This document shows, one piece after another, positions 14,039-23,520 of a stretch of DNA of 64,000 nt; position 1 is the stretch's first letter, and each line of letters opens with the position of its first letter. The DNA comes from Prevotella sp. (GTDB lineage: Bacteria; Bacteroidota; Bacteroidia; Bacteroidales; Bacteroidaceae). The notes under the pieces were generated by a model, which had not been told where the DNA came from, ran no database searches, and saw only the letters and a program-made list of their open reading frames with translations. The DNA lies in assembly GCA_016285075.1 (NCBI GenBank), contig JAEEQB010000013.1:1-64000 (forward strand). The letters are read 5' to 3'. A program made the translations under genes and the position numbers.

Positions 14039-16711
14039 TCAGCTGCGGCTCACTTGCAAGCCGCTGGCCGAGAGTGCCATATCCACAAAGCGGGCACGGG
14101 CATTGGGACGGTTGTCGGACAATGTCTGTTTGATGCGTGCAGCAGCCTCAGGATCCTTGGCCACCATATAGAGATAGCCGCCACCGCCAGCTCCGGGTAG
14201 CTTGTAGCCCAGGCAATAGTCGTCTATCAGCCTCGTCAGCTGCTCTATAGCCGGAGGGTTCGTACCATTGTCTATCTGCTGGTTCTGCTGCCATGTACGC
14301 CTAATGAGCCGTCCCGTCTGCAAGAAGTCCTGCCGCTGAATGGCTTCATACATCTCCATGGTATGCTCCTTCATCTGACGTAGTTTCAGCAGCTGGTCGT
14401 GATGGTTGAGGAACATGCGCCGTACAATCTCTGCCAGGATATGCTTCGCTGTCCGCGTGACTCCCGTATAGTACAGCAGATGGCAAGGCTGGTACTCGGC
14501 TTGGGTGAAGATGTTGTCAGGCAGCCAGCGCACAATAGGACTCTGGTTGAAGCCACGCTGTGTCTGCAGCAGCTTCACACCTCCCAGCACACCGCCGAAC
14601 TGATCCTGCCAGCCTCCACCCGTAGTGAGCAGCTGCTCGAGGATGAGCGTACGGTGGCCTATCTCGTTCTTGTCCCACGCCAGCGAACAGAAGTCATTCA
14701 CAGCCCCCAGCACCGTAGAAGCCAGGATGCTGCTCGTACCCAGTCCGCTACCTGCAGGTATGGCTGAGAGCAACGTCAGTTCTATGCCACAGCCGAATGC
14801 CTCTAACTGGGCACGCAGCGACGAGTAACGCTCCTTGGAGAACTCAGGCAGGAAACCTGCCAACGACAATGCTGCCTTGGGAATGGAGAACGGAGAGCCT
14901 ACCTTATTATATTGTGCCAGCTGCTCGTAGGTATCGATGATCTCAATGGCACCAAGGTCAATGCTGCGCAGCACGATGTGAGGCTCGTGGCAGGGTTTCA
15001 CATAGGTCTGCAAAGGGGGCTGCCCGTTCAGCTCGATGGCAATGTTGATGACGCTTCCTCCTTCCATGAGGCAATAGGGCGGTGTATCGGTCCATCCACC
15101 AGCCAAATCGATCCGTACGGGTGAGCGTCCCCACACAATCTGATCATCATAGACCGACTTGCAGGGAGACTGCTTTTCTGTCAGCACAGTCTCGGTCAGG
15201 CCTTCACGCAACAAGGCAAATGCCTGGTCGCTGTCGGAACGGAACATGGCATCGCTGATACGTGTCAGCAGGGGGGCTTCCTCCGAGACAGGAGGCGGCA
15301 ACGTCAACCCGTCTTGCTTGAAACGGGCTGCCACGTCGGCCAAGTCCAGCTGGTAGAACACACTGTGCTCCCAATTGCGTGCCAACGTGGGCAGGTTGTC
15401 GTTCTGGAACACTCGCCGCTGAGCCACCAGTCGCCGCAGGTTGGCTTGGTTGCTGATGTCCTCGGCAGAAAGTAAAAGATACTCGCCGTCGGACGGCAGA
15501 TGGTCAATGGAGGACAATACCGGGAATTGCTTCCGCTGCTGTTCCTCTCCCGCAAAGTGGTCGTCAATGTGGTAGCGCCGCAGGCAGTACTCTGTCTCAC
15601 CGATAGGCACCACGTCGATGCACTCGCCAGGCTGCAGCGTAAGGTGCCAGTCGTTCTGAGGCACACCCGTCACTATATTGTCGTGAGTGAGCTGCCAGTG
15701 CTCACCTATGTAGCTGTTCTCTATCCAGATATTGGTATTCTCTTCCGTGAACTTGATCTTCGTGATGGCGTTCTGTACAAAGATACTGGGATGGGGTTTC
15801 AGGTCATGGTGCATGATACGCCGCTGGTCACCCACCAAGTTCTGGACGGCCAACGTGGAGGATATCATCTCGTGCGATGTCCCATAATGGTAGAACTCAC
15901 CACCCGTCAAGGGCACTACCGCCACCGTCAGCTCCTTCAGCTCGGCATCTTCTATGACCGGCTCTGTACCCAGGGAGCATCCGAATTCTCCGTAGAGGTC
16001 ATACTCCTTGAGGGAGGAGGAAGAAGAAGAAGATGTGCTACGCTCCGCCAGCAGCTTTACCGCACGGTCCGACAACAGCCACACACCGATGTCGGTCAGA
16101 TAGTAGTGATCCTTCATCAGTCCCTTCAGCGTGCTCACAGCAGGCTTCTGAAGCATCTGCTTCAGCACCTGAGGCGTACGCCGTGAACTGACGAACACTC
16201 CGTGGTTCCTGGCCACAGAAGCATCGAGCCACAATCCGTAGCACACCACATCGGCATCGGGTACTGGGGGCAGCGGCTGCGTGGTACGTATATACACATC
16301 GCCGCTCACCACCATCGTATGAATGGAGTCGGGCGACATGCTCATCAGCTGTTCATAGAGCGGCAGCTGCAGGTCAAGCAGCGTCTGTCCGATACGCTGA
16401 CCACGTTCCCATCGGAACACGGGTATCGGGGTAAGTACTTTGCCCGATGGTGCATACGACGGCAACCGGCGGCTTTGTCCACCAGCGTGTATCAGTATGC
16501 GTTTCTCCTTGCAGAGCCAATCCTCGAACGACGAGGAACTGAGAGAAGCCTCGTTTTGGAATGCCTGCTGCAGCAGCCAGGTTGTACCGCCACCGCTGCC
16601 CAGCTTGTGGCCTATGGGGTCGTTGGTACAGAAGTATTCTTCGTGGCTGAAACCCGTAACATCGTGGAAACAGTCCACCAGATTGGGAGGTAAGGATAGT
16701 AGTTTCTTCAT
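14039..16711 (-). CDS. fkp: Bifunctional L-fucokinase / fucose-1-phosphate guanylyltransferase
   Basis: 890 residues, near the roughly 950 of Bacteroides Fkp. The N-terminal half is the GDP-fucose pyrophosphorylase part (LGSGGGTTWLL, RILIHAGGQSRRLPSYAPSGKVLTP). The C-terminal part from about residue 530 is a GHMP kinase (WGRSPVRIDLAGGWTDTPPY, PAGSGLGTSSILAS, LPGAGGGGYLYM). It turns free L-fucose into GDP-fucose for capsule and glycoprotein fucosylation. A run of six serines (near residue 230) is encoded by repeated AGA/GGA triplets. It is the last gene of a very tight six-gene operon (2-base gap from the kinase), although its partners look catabolic. Confidence 0.95.
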   Translation of the reverse strand: MKKLLSLPPNLVDCFHDVTGFSHEEYFCTNDPIGHKLGSGGGTTWLLQQAFQNEASLSSSSFEDWLCKEKRILIHAGGQSRRLPSYAPSGKVLTPIPVFRWERGQRIGQTLLDLQLPLYEQLMSMSPDSIHTMVVSGDVYIRTTQPLPPVPDADVVCYGLWLDASVARNHGVFVSSRRTPQVLKQMLQKPAVSTLKGLMKDHYYLTDIGVWLLSDRAVKLLAERSTSSSSSSSLKEYDLYGEFGCSLGTEPVIEDAELKELTVAVVPLTGGEFYHYGTSHEMISSTLAVQNLVGDQRRIMHHDLKPHPSIFVQNAITKIKFTEENTNIWIENSYIGEHWQLTHDNIVTGVPQNDWHLTLQPGECIDVVPIGETEYCLRRYHIDDHFAGEEQQRKQFPVLSSIDHLPSDGEYLLLSAEDISNQANLRRLVAQRRVFQNDNLPTLARNWEHSVFYQLDLADVAARFKQDGLTLPPPVSEEAPLLTRISDAMFRSDSDQAFALLREGLTETVLTEKQSPCKSVYDDQIVWGRSPVRIDLAGGWTDTPPYCLMEGGSVINIAIELNGQPPLQTYVKPCHEPHIVLRSIDLGAIEIIDTYEQLAQYNKVGSPFSIPKAALSLAGFLPEFSKERYSSLRAQLEAFGCGIELTLLSAIPAGSGLGTSSILASTVLGAVNDFCSLAWDKNEIGHRTLILEQLLTTGGGWQDQFGGVLGGVKLLQTQRGFNQSPIVRWLPDNIFTQAEYQPCHLLYYTGVTRTAKHILAEIVRRMFLNHHDQLLKLRQMKEHTMEMYEAIQRQDFLQTGRLIRRTWQQNQQIDNGTNPPAIEQLTRLIDDYCLGYKLPGAGGGGYLYMVAKDPEAAARIKQTLSDNRPNARARFVDMALSASGLQVSRS

Positions 16712-16713
16712 CG

Positions 16714-17982
16714 TTATTGTAACTTATGTGTGCTGTTCAGCTTCTTGTAGACATCGCGGAGAGAGGTTACCGTACCAACGTTCCCGGGAAAGATGATGTA
16801 AGGGAATCCCTGGGACGTCATGACACACGGGACGCTGTTCTCCACTTGTCCCATCACTCGTGCAACGCTGATACCCAGGCCTTTGGTCAGAATGTCGTGG
16901 CTGGTGATGCCCCCCTTTCCTACCAGATAGGCCGGCGTAAAAGGAAGCCGACGCACCAGCTCTACCAGGAAACGGCTGATTTGCTGACCCAGATGCTGAC
17001 GTTGGTCTGTATCGGCAAGTCGGACCTCCTGGCGCGAAGTATAGATGACGGGAGTAAGATGGTTCTCCACTACCTGCCGAATGGTGTCTGTCGTACTGAG
17101 CATCAGGGCATCGGCATCATCGAGTATGCGCTGCACATCAACCTCTATGGCGCAGGTCCCTTCTGCCTGCAGCAGACAGTCGAGTTGGGCGGTGGTCATC
17201 TTGACATGACTGCCCACAACAAAGCACCCCACCCCACTCTGCTTCAGCATGTCGCCGTCCAACAGAGGTTTGTCGGCAATACCGCTGATGACCTTGGGCA
17301 ACGAAGACGAACTGCGTATCACTACCGAGCAAGGTGCTTCTGCATGACCTTCCGCACAAGCAGGAAGTGCCGCATACCACTCACTCCACCATCGGCGCAG
17401 CTCTTCGTAGGACTGGGCATTCACAATCTCGTAGTCATCAGGATCGGCACCCTTTTCCTTGATATAGTCGCGAAGTACGCTGGTATGATAGGCAAACACG
17501 TTGTCGCGGGCAAACTCGGTCTCGCTGACAGGAACCAGCCGTTGGCCGTCGTGCATGTAGTGGACGCCGTCAATGGTGAAACGCCCTGCCTCGATGAAGG
17601 CTGGACAGAAAGGAGTCTTAGGGTACACTGGCAAGCCGTTTTCAGACAGCACCCGCCGCATGACGTCAGTCTCCAAAGGGAAATGACCCCGCAGGCAGGA
17701 GTCCGATCGGCTCACGACAATCAGACGGTAGCCGAAGTCACGGTTCACCCTCACCACCATCTCCAGGGCCTCGCGTGTCACTCTTCCGGCTTCTTCGCGG
17801 GTCATGGCACGGGTATTGGTCAGTATGTAGAAGAAAGGCTGCGCATCCTGAAATCCCTGCCGCACACTCTCCTCGTCCCACTTCGTCATCAGCAGGCAGC
17901 CGTGAACGGTCTGAATACCTGTAGGATCGTCATCAAGCACTACCAGCTGCCACCTCATGCCTTCAGTATTCATCTCACTCAT
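16714..17982 (-). CDS. Four-carbon acid sugar kinase family protein (DUF1537)
   Basis: 422 residues. The start MRWQLVVLDDDPTGIQTVHG carries the family DDDPTG motif, and SRSDSCLRGHFPLETDVM the sugar-acid-binding RSDS-x-LRGHFP motif. The C-terminal nucleotide-binding part has LVGKGGITSHDILTKGLG and FPYIIFPGNVGT. OtnK/DtnK-type members phosphorylate 3- or 2-oxo-tetronates and tetronates; others act on related acids, so the substrate is open. Three Met codons (1, 4, 9) compete as start. Gaps of 6 and 2 bases to its neighbours show co-transcription with a beta-keto-acid cleavage enzyme, an MFS carrier and Fkp. Confidence 0.85.
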   Translation of the reverse strand: MSEMNTEGMRWQLVVLDDDPTGIQTVHGCLLMTKWDEESVRQGFQDAQPFFYILTNTRAMTREEAGRVTREALEMVVRVNRDFGYRLIVVSRSDSCLRGHFPLETDVMRRVLSENGLPVYPKTPFCPAFIEAGRFTIDGVHYMHDGQRLVPVSETEFARDNVFAYHTSVLRDYIKEKGADPDDYEIVNAQSYEELRRWWSEWYAALPACAEGHAEAPCSVVIRSSSSLPKVISGIADKPLLDGDMLKQSGVGCFVVGSHVKMTTAQLDCLLQAEGTCAIEVDVQRILDDADALMLSTTDTIRQVVENHLTPVIYTSRQEVRLADTDQRQHLGQQISRFLVELVRRLPFTPAYLVGKGGITSHDILTKGLGISVARVMGQVENSVPCVMTSQGFPYIIFPGNVGTVTSLRDVYKKLNSTHKLQ

Positions 17983-17988
17983 CGCTGT

Positions 17989-18822
17989 TCACTGCTTGAT
18001 ATGCTGAATGGCACGAGCCTCAGCAGGAGTGGCAGGCTCGCATCCCATCATGCGAATCAGGGCTACCAGCCGATCAACAAGCTCGGCATTGGTATGGGCT
18101 CGCTGGCCGGGAGCATAGTAGAAACTGTCTTCAAACCCCACACGTACTGCCGATGCCCCCATGCCGATGGCACAGGCCAGCATGGAGAAGTCCTTCATGG
18201 AATCGTGGGTGATGCCCCATGTCGTACCTGGCTCCATCAGCGAACAAAGCATGGCGAGGTTCCTGCCGGTGGCCGAGAGGTTGGACGAATTGCCCGGTCC
18301 CACACAGAAGTTGTAATGGAGCGGCCTATGCAGCACGCCTTCATCGGCCAGACGCGTAGCACACTCCACATGGCTCAGATCGAAGAGTTCCATCTCGGGC
18401 ACGGTATGGGTCTCGTCAAGCCGACGGGCCCAGTAACGCAGGTCGGGCATGGTGTTGATGTATACTGTCTCACCGAAATTGACGGAACCCATGTTCAATG
18501 ATGCCACTTCCACTTCGGGCACATCAAGACTGACGCAGCGTTCTGCCAGGGTGAGGGTGGAGAGTCCTCCGGTGGAGCCTTGCACTATCATGTCGGTCTC
18601 TTGTCTGATGAGTGCAATGGTCTGCCGGAACACGTCGAGTTCGAACGTTGGATTTCCCTTCAAGTCACGCGTATGGAGATGTACCTCGCAGGCACCAGCC
18701 TTGAAGCAATTGATGGTGTCTTCTGCTATCTCCTCCGGCGTCAGCGGATTCTTACATTCGGCAGGTATCTCCTTGCCTACATGGCACACAGGTGCCACCG
18801 TAACAATGATTTTTCTTCTCAT
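17989..18822 (-). CDS. Beta-keto acid cleavage enzyme (BKACE, DUF849)
   Basis: 277 residues. KIIVTVAPVCHVG, EIAEDTINCFKAGACEVHLHTRD, IVQGSTGGLSTLTLAERC and MGASAVRVGFEDSFYYAPGQ are the 3-keto-5-aminohexanoate cleavage (Kce) family pattern: a TIM barrel with the Zn-binding HLHTRD. Family members condense a beta-keto acid with acetyl-CoA, giving a CoA ester and acetoacetate, and specificity differs widely between subgroups. Its place between an acid-sugar kinase and an ACS-type carrier points to uptake and breakdown of a small carboxylic acid. The particular substrate cannot be read from the sequence. Confidence 0.88.
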   Translation of the reverse strand: MRRKIIVTVAPVCHVGKEIPAECKNPLTPEEIAEDTINCFKAGACEVHLHTRDLKGNPTFELDVFRQTIALIRQETDMIVQGSTGGLSTLTLAERCVSLDVPEVEVASLNMGSVNFGETVYINTMPDLRYWARRLDETHTVPEMELFDLSHVECATRLADEGVLHRPLHYNFCVGPGNSSNLSATGRNLAMLCSLMEPGTTWGITHDSMKDFSMLACAIGMGASAVRVGFEDSFYYAPGQRAHTNAELVDRLVALIRMMGCEPATPAEARAIQHIKQ

Positions 18823-18829
18823 ATCTTCT

Positions 18830-20035
18830 TTATACTATTTTCTTCTCCGGATTGATAAATGCAAACAGCAAGGCACTAATGATCAGCATCACGGCTATCA
18901 GGTAGAGGGGCAGGTTGTAGTTGCCCGACTGCTGTACCAGTTCACCAAACAGGATGCCGCAGCAAAAACCGCCAATGTTGCCTGCCGTGTTCATGGCACC
19001 ACTCAGCGTACCGGCATGCTGCTTGCCCAGGTCGATACACAACGCCCACGCCGATGGCAGCATGAGGTCAAAGATGCCGAAACACAGTGACAGGAAAAGG
19101 AACACAGCCATCTTGCCGGGGATGAAAGCCGCCAGGAACATACACACCGCCGAGACTGCCAGCGATGCAGACCCCAAGGCTTTACGTCCGGTTTTGAGCC
19201 CATAGCGGCGTGTCAGACGATCGGTGAGGTAACCACCGGTGATGTTTCCTATCATACTCATGACAAAGGGCACTGCAACGACATACGTCTGCTCAGCCTT
19301 GTCAAAGCCTCTTCCCAGTTCCATGAAGGTGGGGAACCACGAGAAGAAGAACCATGAACCGAAGGCATAGAAGAAATACATGCCGCACAACAGCCAGAAC
19401 TGTGGAGCGCCTACCAATTTACCCCAAGTTATAGAAACCTTTTGCGGGGCACTCCCCTCCCCCTTCTGAAGGACAGCAGAAGGAGTGTCCCTGTAATACC
19501 AGTACCACACCAGGGCCCATACCACACCGAGTACTCCCAACAGATAGAATGCCGTGCGCCACCCTGCCCACATCATGACAGGAATCACTACGAAGGGCGT
19601 CAATGCCCCACCCATACGTGAAGCGGCCCATACGTAGCCCTGAGCCTTACCCACCTCGTTCTTCTCGAACCAACGGCTGATGACACCCGTGGAACAGGGA
19701 GAGGAGCCTGCCTCGCCAATGCCGAACATGAAGCGGATGACCAGCAAAGAAGCCAAACCGCCAGCCATTCCCGTGAAAGCCGTAAATGCCGACCACCACA
19801 GCACAATGGCTGCCAGGATCTTGCGGTGACCGAACCTGTCGCCTAGTGCACCCATGGGAATCTGCAGCAGGCCATAGCTCAGGATGAAAGCACTCTGCAC
19901 CCAGCCCCATTGCGAGGGACTCAGGTCAAGATCCTTCATGATGCTCGACCCTGCCACACTGATGTTGATACGATCCAGGAATGTCACCATGCCCAGGATG
20001 ACCAGCATCAGCAGTATGATGCTTTTCTTCTTCAT
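18830..20035 (-). CDS. MFS transporter, anion:cation symporter type
   Basis: 401 residues with about 12 membrane helices. The start ILLMLVILGMVTFLDRINISVAG and the loops GALGDRFGHRKI and GIGEAGSSPCSTGVISRWF are typical of the ACS family (hexuronate, glucarate, galactonate, tartrate carriers). The D-R-x-N/I pattern in helix 1 is conserved in that family. It probably imports the acid handled by the neighbouring racemase-fold protein, BKACE and kinase. It starts one base after the racemase-fold gene ends. Substrate inferred from context only. Confidence 0.88.
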   Translation of the reverse strand: MKKKSIILLMLVILGMVTFLDRINISVAGSSIMKDLDLSPSQWGWVQSAFILSYGLLQIPMGALGDRFGHRKILAAIVLWWSAFTAFTGMAGGLASLLVIRFMFGIGEAGSSPCSTGVISRWFEKNEVGKAQGYVWAASRMGGALTPFVVIPVMMWAGWRTAFYLLGVLGVVWALVWYWYYRDTPSAVLQKGEGSAPQKVSITWGKLVGAPQFWLLCGMYFFYAFGSWFFFSWFPTFMELGRGFDKAEQTYVVAVPFVMSMIGNITGGYLTDRLTRRYGLKTGRKALGSASLAVSAVCMFLAAFIPGKMAVFLFLSLCFGIFDLMLPSAWALCIDLGKQHAGTLSGAMNTAGNIGGFCCGILFGELVQQSGNYNLPLYLIAVMLIISALLFAFINPEKKIV

Positions 20036-20036
20036 C

Positions 20037-20693
20037 TTACAGGTTCAGGAACTTGCGCAGCCCTTTCACGCCGAGTACAGGACTCGACAGCACCGGTTTG
20101 CCCGTGAGCTGCGAGAGCCGCTGCTCCATGCGGGCCATGGAACCCTGTGCCAGCACAAACATATCCACGTCCTGGGCTATACGCTGGGCGGCCTCTGCTA
20201 TCAGACGATCGTGAGTCTCCCCGTCACCACTCTGACCTGCGGCGAAAGCACCGTCAGCCAGCCCTTCCACCAGCGTCACTTCCCTACCCGCCTTCTTGGC
20301 CTCGTTCAGCAGCAGACGGCACGTGGGATCGAGCGTGGTGGGGAGCGTTGAGATGACACCGATCCGCTGGTAGTTACTCACCGCCTCCGCCGCCATCGGC
20401 TGGTCGATGCGGAATACGGGAATCCTGGCATAGGTATTGCCGTAGTCGGCCACATCACCCACACTCGAGCATGTGTTGAACACCACACCGGCTCCAGCAT
20501 CGGCAGCGGCATTGTAATATCCCAGCAGGCGCCGCCGTACAGCTGGTGTCACCTCGTTGTGGGCAATCACCTCCTTGATGAGCGACGAGTCGGCTATATG
20601 GTTTACTGTCACTTCAGGCATCAGCTCCTGAAACAGCTTGGTCAACGGCTCCACCAGAGCCATCGCCGTATGTACACACATCACATGTTTCAT
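20037..20693 (-). CDS. Asp/Glu racemase superfamily protein with one catalytic Cys
   Basis: 218 residues. VVFNTCSSVGD holds the first catalytic Cys (C75), and NYQRIGVISTLPTTLDP is the second-lobe start of the Asp/Glu/hydantoin racemase superfamily. Where a racemase has its second Cys (LGCxxM) this protein reads VLAQGSMARM, with Gln183 at that place. One-Cys members, such as arylmalonate decarboxylase, catalyse decarboxylation instead of racemisation; that enzyme keeps the second Cys, so this is the mirror arrangement. A decarboxylase or isomerase acting on the same acid as the neighbouring genes is plausible. It follows the YfhO-like gene by 21 bases. Confidence 0.8.
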   Translation of the reverse strand: MKHVMCVHTAMALVEPLTKLFQELMPEVTVNHIADSSLIKEVIAHNEVTPAVRRRLLGYYNAAADAGAGVVFNTCSSVGDVADYGNTYARIPVFRIDQPMAAEAVSNYQRIGVISTLPTTLDPTCRLLLNEAKKAGREVTLVEGLADGAFAAGQSGDGETHDRLIAEAAQRIAQDVDMFVLAQGSMARMEQRLSQLTGKPVLSSPVLGVKGLRKFLNL

Positions 20694-20714
20694 AAAGAGT
20701 AGTAGTTTTTAAGT

Positions 20715-23240
20715 TTACTTTTTCATTTTCAGATATATCCCTACGCCAATGAGCAGCAACAGCAGTACGTAACCTATGTAGGCCACGGTCTCCGTGCGGC
20801 CGACAGTCTTCGGGAAGAAGCTCAGTTCGACCTTGTGCTGGCCGGGTTTCACCTGCAGGGCACGCAGCACATAGTCCACACGGCCCAGCTCTGCCGGCTC
20901 TCCGTCAACGGTAGCCGTCCAGCCCGGATAGTAAATCTCGGAGAAGACGATGACACCGCCCTTACCGGTGTTGGCATCGTAAGTCAGCTTGTTGGGCTCG
21001 TAACTCGTAATACGCACCCAGCAGGCAGTATCCTGGGGCTGACTGTCGCCCAGCTGCTCACGGAACTTCTCATCGGCCACGGCCTCGTGACGCAGGTCGG
21101 TCTTACCCAGTCCATCCAGCTCTTCGTTGGCACTACCCACATAGTTCACCTTGTCAACGAACCAGGCGTTGCCATAGGTGTAGGGATTCTGCAGGGGCAC
21201 GTCCTGTCCTGTCTGCAAGGGCAGTATGAAGTAGCGGGTGTTGAGCATATTGAGCACGGGGAAGATGGAGTCGCCTTTGACAAGGGTCATATCGCCGCCT
21301 GCCTCACTGATAGCCTGCAGCGAAGCAGCCATCTCGGGCTGGATATGCGCCTCAATCAGCTCCTGATAGCGACGCAGCTTGGCAGCATGGTAACCACCGA
21401 TGGACTTGTGGTAATAGCTGGTCTCGTTCTCATTGAAGGTGTTCGATGCCAGGTTCAACACGCGGTAATCCAGGGTTTTGTCCATGAGTATCTGCTCGTC
21501 GGTCGAAGTCTTTGCATGAGCTGTCTGACGCTCAGACTCGGGCACAAACATCTCATCGTTCAGGTAGCGCTTGTTCACCTGCCACAGGTCTACGAGACAG
21601 AGCACAAACAGCAGCGCAGCCATGGGTATGGCCTTCAGTTTCTTTGCACGGTAGAGTAGCATCAGCGCCGCACCGACCACAATGATGAAGAACGAACGCC
21701 ACGCGTCGGCAGTAAGCATGGACCGGCGCATCTCGCTGAGGTTCGACATCAGAGGTCCGAGGTGTTCCTGAGGTATCTGTCCCAATGCCTGACGCTCCAT
21801 CGATGACACATAGTTGCCGAAGAACATATCGGGCATCAGGGCAAAAAGCAGGGCAATACCACCGGTAAGGACGAAGGCGGTCAAGAAGCCTGCACCCGGA
21901 CTCTTCCAAAGAGAGTGGCCTTTGGATTCATTCTGCCCTTGAACCGGCTTGGACTGGGCTTGGGTGGGCATGACCCACTCCTTCAGCGCCATCATCGCCA
22001 GCAGGGGGATAGTAAACTCGGCAATCACTAGTATGGATGCCACGGTGCGGAACTTGGCATACATGGGCACGTAGTCAATAAAGAAGTCTGTCAGTCCCAT
22101 GAAGTTCTTACCCCACGACAGCATGATGCTCAGCACAGTGGCTGCCAGCAGAGCCCACTTCACTGGGCCTTTGACAATAAACAGCCCCAGCACAAACAAG
22201 AACAGCACGAAGGCACCCACATAGACAGGACCGCTGGTGCCGGGCTGCTCACCCCAGTACTGTCCCAGTTGCTGGTAGATGCTCACATAGTTGGGATCGG
22301 CATGCTTCATGGCCGTCGCATTGGCAGCCAGGGGAACCGATGCTCCTCCCTTGGCATTAGGCACCAGCAGTGTCCATGTCTCACCGATGCCATACGACCA
22401 TTGTGTGATATAGTCACGGTCCAGTCCGCTGCTCGTCTGGTTGGCGGTATTCTCCTTCACCAGTTCACTCTTGCCACGCATGGTCTCCTGGCTGTACTGC
22501 CATGTGTGGTAAAGATTCGACAGGTTGATGCTCAGGCCGATGAGTCCGCCTAGGATGCACACCCCCGTAGCCTTGGCAAAGTGGGCAAGCTGTTTCTTCT
22601 GTATGGCGTCCACCAGCCACGCAATAACCATCAGCACAATGGGAATCAGGTAATAATAGGTCATCTGCACATGGTTGGCATGAATCTCGAAAGCCGTGAA
22701 CAGAGCCGTCACGATCAGTCCCCACAGGTATTTGCCTCTATAGGCCAGCACCAGTCCGCCAATGAGGGGAGGCAGGTAAGCCAAGGCCCACACCTTCCAG
22801 ATGTGGCCTGCGGCGATGATGATCAGGAAATAGGTAGAGAAGGCCCACATCACGCTGCCCAGCGCCGCCAAGTACCATCGGAAGTCAAAGGCACGCAGCA
22901 ACAGGTAGAAACCCAGCAGATAGGCAAACAGGAACCACACATTGTCGGGCAGCCACAGGTGCCACACATTCTCCACCTTCGTCAGCATGTCCGTTGACTT
23001 GTACGATGGTGCCAACTGGTAGGTAGGCATGCCCGAGAACAGCGAATTCGTCCAACGTGTACGTTCACCGGTCTTCCTGTAATACTCCTGCTGCTCCTGA
23101 CCCGCTCCCTGTCCGGCAGAGACATCGTGACGATAGAGGATCCTGCCCTCTATATCAGCAGGGAAGAAATAGGCAAATGCTAATAAAACGAACACTACGA
23201 CTACCAACACATCGGGTAGCCAGCACTTCAAATCTTTCAT
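20715..23240 (-). CDS. YfhO-family membrane protein
   Basis: 841 residues from MKDLKCWLPDV; an upstream in-frame ATG at 23300 lies before the promoter and is rejected. Around 12-13 membrane helices, with loops RHDVSAGQGAGQEQQEYYRKTGE and NSLFSGMPTYQ after helix 1 and a large soluble region before the last helix (IVFSEIYYPGWTATVDGE), match the YfhO family (GT-C-like fold). Bacillus YfhO glycosylates lipoteichoic acid; the Bacteroidetes role is unknown. It is first in the operon that ends with fkp. A link to cell-surface glycans would suit fkp, but not the catabolic middle genes. Confidence 0.9.
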   Translation of the reverse strand: MKDLKCWLPDVLVVVVFVLLAFAYFFPADIEGRILYRHDVSAGQGAGQEQQEYYRKTGERTRWTNSLFSGMPTYQLAPSYKSTDMLTKVENVWHLWLPDNVWFLFAYLLGFYLLLRAFDFRWYLAALGSVMWAFSTYFLIIIAAGHIWKVWALAYLPPLIGGLVLAYRGKYLWGLIVTALFTAFEIHANHVQMTYYYLIPIVLMVIAWLVDAIQKKQLAHFAKATGVCILGGLIGLSINLSNLYHTWQYSQETMRGKSELVKENTANQTSSGLDRDYITQWSYGIGETWTLLVPNAKGGASVPLAANATAMKHADPNYVSIYQQLGQYWGEQPGTSGPVYVGAFVLFLFVLGLFIVKGPVKWALLAATVLSIMLSWGKNFMGLTDFFIDYVPMYAKFRTVASILVIAEFTIPLLAMMALKEWVMPTQAQSKPVQGQNESKGHSLWKSPGAGFLTAFVLTGGIALLFALMPDMFFGNYVSSMERQALGQIPQEHLGPLMSNLSEMRRSMLTADAWRSFFIIVVGAALMLLYRAKKLKAIPMAALLFVLCLVDLWQVNKRYLNDEMFVPESERQTAHAKTSTDEQILMDKTLDYRVLNLASNTFNENETSYYHKSIGGYHAAKLRRYQELIEAHIQPEMAASLQAISEAGGDMTLVKGDSIFPVLNMLNTRYFILPLQTGQDVPLQNPYTYGNAWFVDKVNYVGSANEELDGLGKTDLRHEAVADEKFREQLGDSQPQDTACWVRITSYEPNKLTYDANTGKGGVIVFSEIYYPGWTATVDGEPAELGRVDYVLRALQVKPGQHKVELSFFPKTVGRTETVAYIGYVLLLLLIGVGIYLKMKK

Positions 23241-23270
23241 AACTTGCACTCTTTTTATACCTTTTGGCTG

Positions 23271-23278
23271 CAAAGTTA
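23271..23278 (-). promoter_or_regulatory. Promoter -7 element of the yfhO-fkp operon
   Basis: On the minus strand TAACTTTG, 31 bases before the ATG at 23240. It sets the chosen start of the YfhO-like gene. Confidence 0.65.
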
Positions 23279-23354
23279 CGAAAAAACGAATGAAATGCAA
23301 AAGGAAAACTTGTTTTTCTTTTCATTTCTGAGTGCATAGTAAGTTCGGCGAAGC

Positions 23355-23503
23355 CAGAGTTACGAAAAAACGAGTGCAAAACAAAAGAATTTATTCTTTT
23401 TTTTGCCGAGACAGGGTAAGTTCGTGGCATTTATGCCACAGAGTTACGAAAAGTCGAGAGCAAAACAAAAGAATTTATTCTTTTTTTTGCCGAGACAGGG
23501 TAA
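23355..23503. repeat. Two tandem 65-bp direct repeats between divergent promoters
   Basis: Copies at about 23355-23420 and 23439-23503 share GAGTTACGAAAA, CAAAACAAAAGAAT, ATTCTTTT and GCCGAGACAGGGTAA. Each contains the palindrome AAAAGAAT-TT-ATTCTTTT. The AGTTACGAAA part equals, on the minus strand, the start of the TAACTTTGC promoter box at 23271, so these look like duplicated, decayed promoter ends. They fill the 310-bp gap 23241-23550. Confidence 0.75.
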
Positions 23504-23520
23504 TGATACAAAAAAAATAG

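Noticed and set aside
16726..18501. A 591-codon plus-strand frame opposite the kinase and BKACE genes
   Set aside because: It mirrors codon bias of the real genes and has no recognisable domain or promoter.
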